This document shows, piece by piece, positions 47,171-55,694 of a stretch of 64,000 bases of DNA (position 1 is the stretch's first letter; every line of letters starts with the position of its first letter). The notes below the pieces were generated by a model. It did not search any database, was not told the origin of the DNA, and was given only the letters and a program-made list of their open reading frames with translations. The stretch is from Sphingomonas sp. LC-1 (GTDB taxonomy: Bacteria > Pseudomonadota > Alphaproteobacteria > Sphingomonadales > Sphingomonadaceae), in NCBI RefSeq assembly GCF_025371035.1, contig NZ_JANZXB010000007.1, forward strand, positions 124,001 to 188,000, read 5' to 3'. A program made the translations under genes and the position numbers.

Positions 47171-50100
47171 GGCACGGTCTCGCTTGCGGAAGGCTGAATA
47201 GGGCGATTGGCGGGCGGCGCGGCGCGCTTGTTCTGCTCTTCGAGCAACGCGGGCAGGTTCCGCTGGATCAGGCGGCGCGGGTCGTAGAAGGACTGCGCCG
47301 AATCGAGCAGCCCGCGAAAGGGTGCCTTGATCCGCACGTTGAACACGAAGGGCAGTCGTTGAAGCCGCCGGATCAGGAAATTGGTCTTCGCCCCCTTGCC
47401 CTGACTGATTCCCGCAAAGCGCACATCGGTGACCATCTCGCCCGCCAGAGGCCCGTTCATGTCGATCCGAAGCGATCGATAATTGAGCGAGCGCAGCGCC
47501 CCGAAGGCCAGGTTGCCCCAGAACCCAAGATTCTTCTGACTGATCTCCCCCAGATAGGCGATGCTGCCACCGCCCGGCCGCACGACCAGTCGTCCGCCCT
47601 CGATCCGGCCACCGCGCTCGTCGAAGATCATCGGCAACGTCCCGTCGAAGACGCCGGTGGCGTTCAGATTCTGAAAGTCGAACTGGAGCAGGAACTGGTC
47701 GGCGGCGGCCCCCTCAACATGGAAGGTCATGCGCCGCTCCACCGGCTGCGAAAAGTCGAGCAAGGTCGGGTCGAGGGTCAGCGTGCCGCCCGCGAAGGGC
47801 CAGCGCCCGCTTTCCACCTTCACCCGCGCGCCCGACAGGGTCTGGTAACGGATGGTGCCGTTGGTCACCGGGATGCCCGGATTGATCGTCTTGACCGTCG
47901 CCACCTGTCCGGGCGCGCTTTCCAGCGCGAGCAGGTCGGTGAAGCGGATGGTGCCCGCGATCCCGCTGACCGGGCCCAGCGCCGCGGCGAGGTCGACGCC
48001 CTCCGTTCCGAACTGCCCGGTGGAACGCACGCCGGCGCCGTCCCAGTCGATCCGACCCTTGCCCGCGATCATGCCGCGAACCTCCTCGATCACGCCCTTG
48101 GTGACCGGAGTCAGCAAGTCGGGCTGGAACTCCTTGGTGAAGGTGATGCCGGGGACGTTCAAATCGGCGAGACCGACCGCACGGTCCAGCGCGTGACGGA
48201 TGGTGACGTCGGCCACCTTCACCGACCGCGTCGGCTCGAACAACTGGCCGATGGCGTCGATCTGGCTGCCCGCCAGCGTCAGCGCGACGCCGCGCGCCGC
48301 CATGGGCAGGAAACGAGGCGATTCGGTCCGCGCATCGCGGACTTGCAGATCGCCGTTCAGCGACAGCCTGCCCCCCGCCAGCCGCCAATCGCCCGCCGCC
48401 TGGCCGAGAAGGAGGGGGATTTGTCCGATCTGACCCGAGCCCCCCTCGAACCGACCGACGATCCCCTCGGGCGTGATCCGTCCGGTCAGGTCGGTCGCGT
48501 CGATCCGGGTCGGCGATTCCGGGCGGCCGATCCGGCTCTCCACCCCGGTCAGCGCAAAGCTGCGATCGGCCAGCGCGAAACGGGTGGTCGCCGCCGAGAC
48601 CGCCAGGGGGCTGCCGCCGATCCGCCCCGCCACCCGCGTCGAACCGAGTTGTACCCCACCGCCCAGCCGAGCGCCGTCGATCCGCACCAGCGCGCCGTCC
48701 AGCGGGCAGAGGCGCGTCGCCACCCGCTCCAGCCGCAGCCCGGACAGAGCGAGCCGGTCGATGGACAAAGGCTGGCAGTCGGGATTGATGCGAAGCGATC
48801 GGCCGCCATTCCATCGCGCGGCGATCGGCAGGGTCAGGCCAACGATCCGGCCGCCGCTGATCGGTCCGGACAGCGCCAGCCGCGTCGTCACGACCGTCTC
48901 CCCATTGGCCGCCGCGCGGAACTGCATCCGGTCGAACGCCAGGGCCGCCCCATCCGCCTGATAACGGGCCATCTGCGCGGTGCCGCGAATCGGCGCTCCG
49001 GGTGCCGCCTGCCGCAGGGTCGCGCGGATGGCCGGCAGACCGCCGCCGCCGGTCGCCAGGCTGGTATCGATCCGGACCCCGGTCGCATCATAGACCAGGC
49101 CCGTCGCGCCGCGAAACGCGATGCGCGCCCCGCTGTTCGACGCGAGCGAAAGGCTCGGCACACGCACCGACAGGCCTGTCGCGCGGGGCCCGCTCTGCTG
49201 GTCGAGCGCCAACCGCATATCGGCGGCGAAGCGACGTCCGCTCCGCACCGCCGCGTTTACCACCGCGCGGACCACCGGCCCGACCGGCGTGGCGGCAGCC
49301 GAGGCACTCCAGCCCTGGGCGCTAGCCAGCACGCCGGGCGCGAGCCGCGCACCCCCCAATTGCAGCCGCCCGTCGAAGCGGGTCGCCCGCCCGACCAGAT
49401 ATTGTCCCTGGACAACCCCGCGCTCGGCTCGCCCGGCGCGCGCGGCCAGTCCTCGCGCGGTCAGCGCCAGATGCCCGCCGGTCGCCGCCGCATTGCCGGC
49501 AAGGTCGATCGTCCCGTCGATCGCGCTCGCGGCCAGATCGGGATGGCGGACCGCCCCGCTGCGCAGCGTCACACGCCCCTGCCATCGGTCGAGTGAGGGG
49601 GCGAGGGTGACATCGACCCGCGCCGCCAGCGACCGCGCGGACACGTCGCCGCACGCCATCCCGCCCAGTGTCACCGGACCGGTCAGCGTCGGGCGTTCCC
49701 GCACGATCCGGATCCGAAGCGGGGCGGCCAGGCCGCTGGCGACGCAATTGCCGAGCGTCAGGCGCGGCGCGACGGCCCCCAATCGACCGGTAAAGCCGTT
49801 GCTCAGCACGCCCTTGCCCGACAGGCTGAGCCCGATCACGCCCTGCGGCGTCTCCAGCCGGATTCCGCCATCCTCGACCGACACGTCGAGGGCGGGCAGC
49901 GCGAAGGGCTTACCCGAGGATGGCGGCATCAACCGGTCCAGCGTACCCAGCCGGACCTGTCCGTTCACCAGCCGGCCGCGAAGCCGTACCCGACCGGCGC
50001 GCACCTCGGTCACCACCGGTCCCGACAGGCCGATGCGGGTCCGCGTTTCCAGCCAGTCGGCCACCAGATCGGGCCGCGCCGGATCGCCGATGACCACATT

Positions 50101-50331
50101 GGTCAGCCTTTGCCGACCCAAACCCAGATCGGAAATCTCGTAGCGGGCGGGCACGCCGCGCTTGGCCAGCGCACGGTCGATCGCATCCCCGGCCAGCGAC
50201 TTGCGCGCGATCCACCCGGCGATCAGCGCGATGAGCAACACTAGCGCGATGGCGATCAGGATATGTTGCAGGCGGCGGAAACGCCGTGTGGGGCTTAGGG
50301 GCGTTCCGACCTCCTCGTTCGCGCCCTCCAC
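47167..50331 (-). CDS. ydbH: YdbH-type AsmA-like intermembrane lipid transport protein
   Basis: A 1054-residue protein with one N-terminal inner-membrane helix (about 22-44) and a very long periplasmic region rich in beta strands, with repeated runs such as VRAGRVRLRGRLVNGQVRLG, typical of the AsmA-like group (YhdP, TamB, YdbH). The C-terminal part has FVFNVRIKAPFRGLLDSAQSF. In E. coli YdbH shares an essential function with TamB and YhdP in moving phospholipids to the outer membrane. Gene order ydbH-ynbE-ydbL is conserved here. Confidence 0.9.
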   Translation of the reverse strand: MEGANEEVGTPLSPTRRFRRLQHILIAIALVLLIALIAGWIARKSLAGDAIDRALAKRGVPARYEISDLGLGRQRLTNVVIGDPARPDLVADWLETRTRIGLSGPVVTEVRAGRVRLRGRLVNGQVRLGTLDRLMPPSSGKPFALPALDVSVEDGGIRLETPQGVIGLSLSGKGVLSNGFTGRLGAVAPRLTLGNCVASGLAAPLRIRIVRERPTLTGPVTLGGMACGDVSARSLAARVDVTLAPSLDRWQGRVTLRSGAVRHPDLAASAIDGTIDLAGNAAATGGHLALTARGLAARAGRAERGVVQGQYLVGRATRFDGRLQLGGARLAPGVLASAQGWSASAAATPVGPVVRAVVNAAVRSGRRFAADMRLALDQQSGPRATGLSVRVPSLSLASNSGARIAFRGATGLVYDATGVRIDTSLATGGGGLPAIRATLRQAAPGAPIRGTAQMARYQADGAALAFDRMQFRAAANGETVVTTRLALSGPISGGRIVGLTLPIAARWNGGRSLRINPDCQPLSIDRLALSGLRLERVATRLCPLDGALVRIDGARLGGGVQLGSTRVAGRIGGSPLAVSAATTRFALADRSFALTGVESRIGRPESPTRIDATDLTGRITPEGIVGRFEGGSGQIGQIPLLLGQAAGDWRLAGGRLSLNGDLQVRDARTESPRFLPMAARGVALTLAGSQIDAIGQLFEPTRSVKVADVTIRHALDRAVGLADLNVPGITFTKEFQPDLLTPVTKGVIEEVRGMIAGKGRIDWDGAGVRSTGQFGTEGVDLAAALGPVSGIAGTIRFTDLLALESAPGQVATVKTINPGIPVTNGTIRYQTLSGARVKVESGRWPFAGGTLTLDPTLLDFSQPVERRMTFHVEGAAADQFLLQFDFQNLNATGVFDGTLPMIFDERGGRIEGGRLVVRPGGGSIAYLGEISQKNLGFWGNLAFGALRSLNYRSLRIDMNGPLAGEMVTDVRFAGISQGKGAKTNFLIRRLQRLPFVFNVRIKAPFRGLLDSAQSFYDPRRLIQRNLPALLEEQNKRAAPPANRPIQPSASETVP

Positions 50332-50454
50332 CCCGATGTCACTCCCTTTTCCTGACTTGCGTCATAGCCGCACGGTCGCGCCGCACGCAATCGCACGAAG
50401 CCCGGCGACAGTTCCCGCCGCCGCTCCTATGCTGTCCCGGCAGGGGGAATGGAC

Positions 50455-51144
50455 ATGGGCGATACGGGGCAGGATCGTGGCAACGACCATAGCGGCCACC
50501 GCGCAAGGCTGCGCGATCGATTGTTGGGCGGTGGCGGATTGCTCGACCATGAACTGCTCGAATATCTGCTGACGACCGCCATTCCCCGCCGCGATACCAA
50601 GCCGATCGCCAAGGCGCTGCTACGCGAATTTCATGACATAAGCGGCGTCCTGACCGCCGACCCGGTCGCCCTGCAGCGCGTCGAGGGGGTGGGGGAAACG
50701 GCGGCGGCGGCGCTGAAGATCGTACAGGCCTGCGCACTGCGGCTAGCGCAGACGGAGGCCGCGAAGCGGCCGGTCCTATCCAACTGGCAGGCCCTGCTCG
50801 ACTATCTTCATGCCGATATGGCGCATCATGGGGTGGAACGCTTCCGAGTGCTTCACCTGAACACCCGCAACATGCTGATTCGCGACGAATTGATGGGGGA
50901 AGGCTCGATCGACCAGGCGCCGGTCTATATCCGCGAGGTAATCCGTCGGGCGCTGGCGTTCGGGTCCGCGGCCTTGATCCTGGTTCACAACCACCCCAGC
51001 GGGGACCCCTCGCCCAGCCGCGCCGATATCGACGTGACGCGCGCCATCGCGGAGGCGGGGCGCAATCTGGGAATCGTGGTGCATGACCATCTGATCATCG
51101 GCACCTCGGGGCATGTCAGCCTGCGCGCGCAGGGCCTGATCTGA
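50455..51144 (+). CDS. radC: RadC/YsxA-type JAB domain protein
   Basis: A 229-residue protein. An N-terminal helix-hairpin-helix region (HRARLRDRLL, GVGETAAAALKIV) is followed by a JAB/MPN metalloprotease-like domain with the metal motif LVHNHPSGDPSPSRAD and an upstream Glu. RadC is no longer thought to be a specific repair enzyme; its role is unclear. The ATG at 50455 is placed 7 nt after AGGGGG; an ATG at 50449 would be too close. Divergent from ydbH. Confidence 0.9.
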   Translation: MGDTGQDRGNDHSGHRARLRDRLLGGGGLLDHELLEYLLTTAIPRRDTKPIAKALLREFHDISGVLTADPVALQRVEGVGETAAAALKIVQACALRLAQTEAAKRPVLSNWQALLDYLHADMAHHGVERFRVLHLNTRNMLIRDELMGEGSIDQAPVYIREVIRRALAFGSAALILVHNHPSGDPSPSRADIDVTRAIAEAGRNLGIVVHDHLIIGTSGHVSLRAQGLI

Positions 51145-51220
51145 TCGCCGTGCCGAAATGGGCGCAAGCGCCTGCACCACCGGCTTGTCATCGAAAGGAC
51201 GGTGCCGCATCGCTTCACCC

Positions 51221-52186
51221 ATGATGTCATCCGCCCGCCTGTTCCAAAGGTTACGCCACATTGGCGATCGGCTGGTCCGCGAGGTTCGGATGCGGGCGCA
51301 TTTGCACGAAGCGCGGCGGGTGCTCGCCACGCCGCCGATCCGCCCGCAGCAGGACGGCGTCGTCCTGATGTCGATGATCGGCTCGCGGGTCCTGCTGCCC
51401 TATCTGGTCGCGGTAAAATCGCTCCATCGCCATCTGGGCATGGGGCGGATCGTCCTGATCGACGATGGCAGCCTGACCGATAACGACAAGCGCGTCCTGG
51501 CGCATCATTGCGGATCGCCCGACATCATTCCCATCGGCACGATCGACACCGGCCAATGTCCGCGCGGCGGCACCTGGGAAAGACTGCTGACCCTGCTCGA
51601 CCTGCGCGCAGGCGATTATGTGATCCAGCTCGATTCGGACACGGTCACCATCGGCGATCTGCCAGAGATCCGCTCGGCCATCGCCGCCAATGCTGACTTC
51701 ATCCTGCTGGGCGGCGAGGATGCGGAGGCGGCGGGGCTGCTGCCCCTGCCCGACTTCACCGCGCGTCGTTATCCAGACGGCCCATCCGCCCCGCCCGCCC
51801 ATATACAGCGGATGATCGAGTCGCGCCTGGCCTCCTATCCCGATGCGGCCCTCCATCATTATGTGCGGGGCTGTTCGGGTTTTGCCGGCTTCGCGCGCGG
51901 CGGCCCGGCCAGTCGGGTCGAGGCCACCCGCTTCTCCCGCCACGCCGAAGCGCTGGTCGGCCCCGCCATCTGGTCGCAATGGGGCAGCGAGCAGGTCACG
52001 TCCAACTTCCTGCTGGCCAATGAACCGGGAGTGCGGCTGCTCCCCTATGCGCGCTATACCAATTACTGGCGCCAGAAGGCATCCGGTGACGAGCGGTTCG
52101 TCCATTTCATCGGCACGTACCGTTATTCCGGCCCAAGCTACCGCCGGTTGACCGCGCAAGCGATCGACCGACTGCTCGCAGGATAG
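51221..52186 (+). CDS. Glycosyltransferase-like protein of unknown function
   Basis: A 321-residue soluble protein without signal peptide. It has a GT-A-like start (DGVVLMSMIGSRVLLPYLVAVK, IVLIDDGSLTDNDKRV) and a DxD-type element in YVIQLDSDTVTIGDLPEI. The rest, including CSGFAGFARGG and WGSEQVTSNFLLANEPG, resembles nucleotide-diphospho-sugar transferases but I cannot name a family. The start is uncertain (51221 or 51224; no good ribosome-binding site). It lies between radC and pth. Confidence 0.68.
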   Translation: MMSSARLFQRLRHIGDRLVREVRMRAHLHEARRVLATPPIRPQQDGVVLMSMIGSRVLLPYLVAVKSLHRHLGMGRIVLIDDGSLTDNDKRVLAHHCGSPDIIPIGTIDTGQCPRGGTWERLLTLLDLRAGDYVIQLDSDTVTIGDLPEIRSAIAANADFILLGGEDAEAAGLLPLPDFTARRYPDGPSAPPAHIQRMIESRLASYPDAALHHYVRGCSGFAGFARGGPASRVEATRFSRHAEALVGPAIWSQWGSEQVTSNFLLANEPGVRLLPYARYTNYWRQKASGDERFVHFIGTYRYSGPSYRRLTAQAIDRLLAG

Positions 52187-52270
52187 GCGATCCGCGCCGA
52201 CGCGGCCAGTTTTTGCGTCTGGCGCGCCCGATGCTAGGGGCCTGTTCGGTAACGCGAAGAGGAAGATGTG

Positions 52271-52846
52271 ATGCAGGTCTGGACCGGGTTGGGCAATCCG
52301 GGGCCGCAATATGCGATGCACCGCCACAATGTCGGCTTCATGGCGATGGACGCCATCGCCGAGGTGCATGATTTCGGCCCCGTGAAGAAGCAGTTTCAGG
52401 GCTGGACCCAGGAAGGACGCATCGGCGGGCAGAAGATCCTGCTGCTCAAGCCCGCCACCTTCATGAACGAAAGCGGGCGAAGCGTCGGCGACGCGCTGCG
52501 CTTCTACAAGCTGGGCGTCGAGGCGCTCACCGTCTTTCACGACGAACTCGACATCGCGCCCTTCCGCGTCAAGGTGAAGACCGGCGGCGGCACGGCGGGG
52601 CATAATGGGCTTCGCTCGATCGACCAGCATCTGGGGCCCGATTTCCGCCGCGTCCGCCTCGGCATCGGCCATCCGGGGCATAAGGACCGCGTGACCGGCC
52701 ATGTGCTCGGCAATTACGCTAAGGCGGAGATCGAGCCGCTGTCCGACCTGCTCGGTGCGGTGGCGGCCGAGGCGCATTGGCTCGCCGAGGGCGACGATGT
52801 CCGCTTCGTCAACGACATCGCGCTGCGGCTGGGGGATGCGGCATGA
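52271..52846 (+). CDS. pth: Peptidyl-tRNA hydrolase
   Basis: A 191-residue enzyme that recycles peptidyl-tRNA released from stalled ribosomes. It has the family start VWTGLGNPGPQYAMHRHNVGF with the catalytic His in HNVGF, then KPATFMNESGRSV, HDELD and GGGTAGHNGLRSI. Usually rplY is upstream; here it is replaced by an unrelated gene. Its stop overlaps the next start (ATGA). Confidence 0.96.
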   Translation: MQVWTGLGNPGPQYAMHRHNVGFMAMDAIAEVHDFGPVKKQFQGWTQEGRIGGQKILLLKPATFMNESGRSVGDALRFYKLGVEALTVFHDELDIAPFRVKVKTGGGTAGHNGLRSIDQHLGPDFRRVRLGIGHPGHKDRVTGHVLGNYAKAEIEPLSDLLGAVAAEAHWLAEGDDVRFVNDIALRLGDAA

Positions 52847-53445
52847 GCGTCCGCCGCCTGTTCGCCTCGCTGCTCTATGAGGGCAATCTCGACGATGCCG
52901 ACCTGCTCGAGGAGATCGAGCAGAGCTGCTGGGCGCTGGCCGAGGACGATCGCGCCGGGCGGCGATGGTCGAAGGAGCATGGCTATCGCGGCTATACCAG
53001 CTATGCCTCGCTCAACGACCTGCCGATCCGCGACCCGGTCTTCGCCGACCTGCGCAAGAAGCTGGATCGCCATGTCGCGCGCTTCGCCGAGGAATGCGCC
53101 TTCGATCTGGGCGGTCGCAAGCTCAAGCTCGACAGCCTGTGGGTCAATGTCCTGAAGCCCGGCGGGCATCACTCGGCGCATATCCATCCCCATTCGGTGG
53201 TGTCGGGCACGCTCTATGTCGCGATGCCGCCGGGATCGGGGGCGCTGAAGCTGGAGGACCCGCGCCTGCCCATGTTGATGGCCGCCCCGCCCCGCCGCCC
53301 CGATGCGCCCGACGATCTGGCGACCTTCGCCACCGCCACGCCCGAGCCCGGCACCGTTCTGCTGTGGGAAAGCTGGCTGCGACACGAAGTGGTGCCCAAT
53401 GGCGCCAAGGGCGAGCGGATCAGCGTCAGCTTCAACTATCGTTAG
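52843..53445 (+). CDS. TIGR02466-family protein, putative Fe(II)/2-oxoglutarate oxygenase
   Basis: A 200-residue soluble protein of the TIGR02466 family. It contains a cupin-like iron site candidate with HHSAHIHPHS (about 107-116), then VVSGTLYVAMPPGSG, a distal His in SWLRHEVVPN, and Arg in GERISVSFNY where 2-oxoglutarate enzymes bind the cosubstrate carboxylate. Substrate unknown. Its ATG overlaps the pth stop by 4 bp, so it is cotranslated with pth. Confidence 0.82.
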   Translation: MSVRRLFASLLYEGNLDDADLLEEIEQSCWALAEDDRAGRRWSKEHGYRGYTSYASLNDLPIRDPVFADLRKKLDRHVARFAEECAFDLGGRKLKLDSLWVNVLKPGGHHSAHIHPHSVVSGTLYVAMPPGSGALKLEDPRLPMLMAAPPRRPDAPDDLATFATATPEPGTVLLWESWLRHEVVPNGAKGERISVSFNYR

Positions 53446-53601
53446 GAACGGCCGCGACGAGCAGCACTCCACCCGCGACAAGCCGTAAAGTTCCAACGGC
53501 TGAACGCGCATGGAGGGCGTTTCGTCGCGCCCATATCGTGCCGTTAACTTATCTCGATTAAGGGCTGTCCGACCGCATCCTTAGCCCGGACATTATTCCC
53601 G

Positions 53602-53796
53602 ATGATCGAATTCGCTGTCTTCACCTTCGGCATGTTGGCGAGCTTCGTGCTGTCGGGCCTTGGCCGCAACAAGAAGGCGAAGCGGGCCAATCCGCCGATG
53701 CTCCATTATATGGGTCTGGTGCTGATGGGCTTTTCGGGTGCGCTGGGCGTGATGTTGCTGGCCTGGGCCGCTGCGATGATGGTCGGGATCGCCTGA
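53602..53796 (+). CDS. Small membrane protein of unknown function
   Basis: A 64-residue protein with two hydrophobic helices (about 3-20 and 36-62) separated by a basic loop GRNKKAKRANPP. I do not recognise the family. The ATG lies downstream of a short 5' region; GC3 bias favours coding. It is flanked by a repeat-containing gap on its right side. Confidence 0.65.
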   Translation: MIEFAVFTFGMLASFVLSGLGRNKKAKRANPPMLHYMGLVLMGFSGALGVMLLAWAAAMMVGIA

Positions 53797-53817
53797 CGAC
53801 CTTAGTCCTGCCGTCTG

Positions 53818-53925
53818 TTCCAGCCTGAGCTACGTCGAAGGCCAAGGGATGACGGTTGAGTCAGATGCCCTTGCGGCCAGCGTTCCGCATAGCCTTTGAC
53901 GTCCCTCGGGCTGAACGGCGGTGGT
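53818..53925. repeat. Degenerate family-B repeat arms
   Basis: CAGCCTGAGCTACGTCGAAGG at one end and CCCTCGGGCTGAACGG at the other, both variants of the family-B motif, in the gap before ychF. Confidence 0.45.
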
Positions 53926-53950
53926 TGCGGGCGGGGACGTCCGCCATCGG

Positions 53951-53979
53951 TTGAGAAATATCCCCATCGTCGCTAGAGG
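53951..53979 (+). promoter_or_regulatory. Putative ychF promoter
   Basis: TTGAGA, a 17-bp spacer and TAGAGG about 33 bp upstream of the ychF start. The -10 box is identical to that of the tRNA-Pro promoter in this window. Confidence 0.5.
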
Positions 53980-54012
53980 GACGCTTTCCCCTTCCTGTAG
54001 GATAAGCGACGC

Positions 54013-55113
54013 ATGGGTTTCCGCTGCGGCATCGTCGGCCTGCCGAATGTCGGCAAGTCCACCCTCTTCAACGCGCTGACCGAAACGGCGGCGGCGCAGG
54101 CCGCCAATTATCCGTTCTGCACGATCGAGCCGAATGTCGGCAATGTCGCGGTCCCCGACCCGCGCCTGTACAAGCTGGCCGAGGTCGCCGGCTCCGCCAA
54201 GATCATCGAGACGCAGCTCGCCTTTGTCGACATTGCGGGCCTTGTGCGCGGCGCGTCGAAGGGCGAAGGGCTGGGCAACCAGTTCCTGGGCAATATCCGT
54301 GAGGTGGACGCGATCGTCCATGTCCTGCGCTGCTTCGAGGATGGCGACGTCACCCATGTCGAGGGCAAGGTCGATCCCATCGCCGATGCCGAGACGGTCG
54401 AGACCGAGTTGATGCTCTCCGACCTCGAAAGCCTGGAAAAGCGGGTCCCGGCCTTCATCAAGAAGGGCCAGCAGGGCGACAAGGAAGCCAAGATCGCCGC
54501 CTCGGTGCTCGGCCAGACGCTGGACCTGCTGCGCGAGGGCAAGCCTGCGCGGCTGACCAAGCCCAAGGATGACGAGGAAGCACGCGTCTTTTCGCAGGCG
54601 CAGCTGCTGACCGCCAAGCCCGTCCTCTATGTCTGCAACGTTGAGGAATCGAACGCGGCGAACGGCAATGCGCATTCGCAAGCCGTGTTCGAAAAGGCCG
54701 CCGCCGAGGGTGCGCAAGCCGTCGTCGTGTCGGCGGCGATCGAGGCCGACATCGCGACCATGCCTGCGGAGGATCGCGGCGAATTTCTGTCCGAGCTGGG
54801 TCTGGCCGAAACCGGCCTGGCGCGCGTGATCCGCGCCGGTTACGCGCTGCTCGACCTGCTGACCTTCTTCACCGTGGGGCCGAAGGAAGCCCGCGCCTGG
54901 ACCGTTCACCGCGGGGCCAAGGCACCGAACGCGGCGGGCGAAATCCACAGCGACTTCGAACGCGGCTTCATCCGGGCCGAAACCATCGCCTTTGACGACT
55001 ATATCGCGTTCAAGGGCGAAGCGGGTGCCCGCGATGCGGGCAAGCTGCGCGCCGAGGGCAAGGAATATGTCGTTCAGGACGGCGACGTGATGCTGTTTCG
55101 CTTCAACGTCTGA
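54013..55113 (+). CDS. ychF: Redox-regulated ATPase YchF
   Basis: A 366-residue Obg-family P-loop ATPase associated with ribosomes and stress response. The G1 motif is GLPNVGKST at 9-17, followed by YPFCTIEPNVG, FVDIAGLVRGASKGEGLGNQF, and VCNVEE in place of NKxD (why YchF prefers ATP). The C-terminal TGS domain has LLDLLTFFTVGPKEARAW. Length is standard. Confidence 0.97.
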   Translation: MGFRCGIVGLPNVGKSTLFNALTETAAAQAANYPFCTIEPNVGNVAVPDPRLYKLAEVAGSAKIIETQLAFVDIAGLVRGASKGEGLGNQFLGNIREVDAIVHVLRCFEDGDVTHVEGKVDPIADAETVETELMLSDLESLEKRVPAFIKKGQQGDKEAKIAASVLGQTLDLLREGKPARLTKPKDDEEARVFSQAQLLTAKPVLYVCNVEESNAANGNAHSQAVFEKAAAEGAQAVVVSAAIEADIATMPAEDRGEFLSELGLAETGLARVIRAGYALLDLLTFFTVGPKEARAWTVHRGAKAPNAAGEIHSDFERGFIRAETIAFDDYIAFKGEAGARDAGKLRAEGKEYVVQDGDVMLFRFNV

Positions 55114-55119
55114 CCCAAT

Positions 55120-55152
55120 ATGCGCCGGTCGGCCGCGGATCGACCGGCGCAT
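55120..55152 (+). terminator. Hairpin after ychF
   Basis: A perfect 12-bp stem ATGCGCCGGTCG/CGACCGGCGCAT with a 9-nt loop begins 7 nt after the ychF stop; no T tract follows. Confidence 0.6.
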
Positions 55153-55189
55153 CGAACCTTGCAGTGCATTTTCCACACATTACTTGGTC

Positions 55190-55585
55190 ATGATGATCCA
55201 GGTTAACCCGATTCGCCGCATTATCTATAGCAGCCTGGCCGTGGGTGATAATGGTCGTGCGGATCATCAGGCGATCCTCAGCGTCTCTCGCCGCAACAAC
55301 GGCATGGACGGCATTTCCGGGATTCTGTGGATCGAAAAGGGCCGCTATCTGCAATTGCTGGAAGGGCCGGTCGACAGCGTCGGCGACGCCTTCGAGCGGA
55401 TCAAGGGCGACCCGCGCCATACCGAAATCCATATTCTCGACGATCGCCTGACCGACGCGACGGAATTCGGCGACTGGGCAATGGCGGGCCTGCCGGGCGA
55501 TCATCCGGGCGACGCCCAGGCGCGGCTCCGCCTGCTGCTGCGCAACAGCGACGACGAGATCCGCCGCTTCTTCCCGTTGGACTGA
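55190..55585 (+). CDS. BLUF-domain blue-light photoreceptor
   Basis: A 131-residue stand-alone BLUF protein that would bind FAD. All residues of the flavin photocycle are present: Tyr13, Asn37, Gln55 (YLQLLEGP), Trp96 and Met98 (GDWAM). Each is offset by exactly 8 from the AppA numbering (21, 45, 63, 104, 106), so the fold is in register. Family segments SRRNNGMDGISGILW and IKGDPRHTEIHIL support the call. There is no output domain beyond about 35 C-terminal residues, so it must signal through a partner. Start chosen at the ATG at 55190 rather than a TTG six bases earlier. Confidence 0.94.
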   Translation: MMIQVNPIRRIIYSSLAVGDNGRADHQAILSVSRRNNGMDGISGILWIEKGRYLQLLEGPVDSVGDAFERIKGDPRHTEIHILDDRLTDATEFGDWAMAGLPGDHPGDAQARLRLLLRNSDDEIRRFFPLD

Positions 55586-55694
55586 TCTCACGGAATCGCC
55601 CCCGTCGGGGCGGCGACGGACCGCCGCGCCCCATCGAGTCTCGCCACTGTGACATGGCCGCGTTATCGGGATGGTCCGAAAGGACCCTCCTCCC

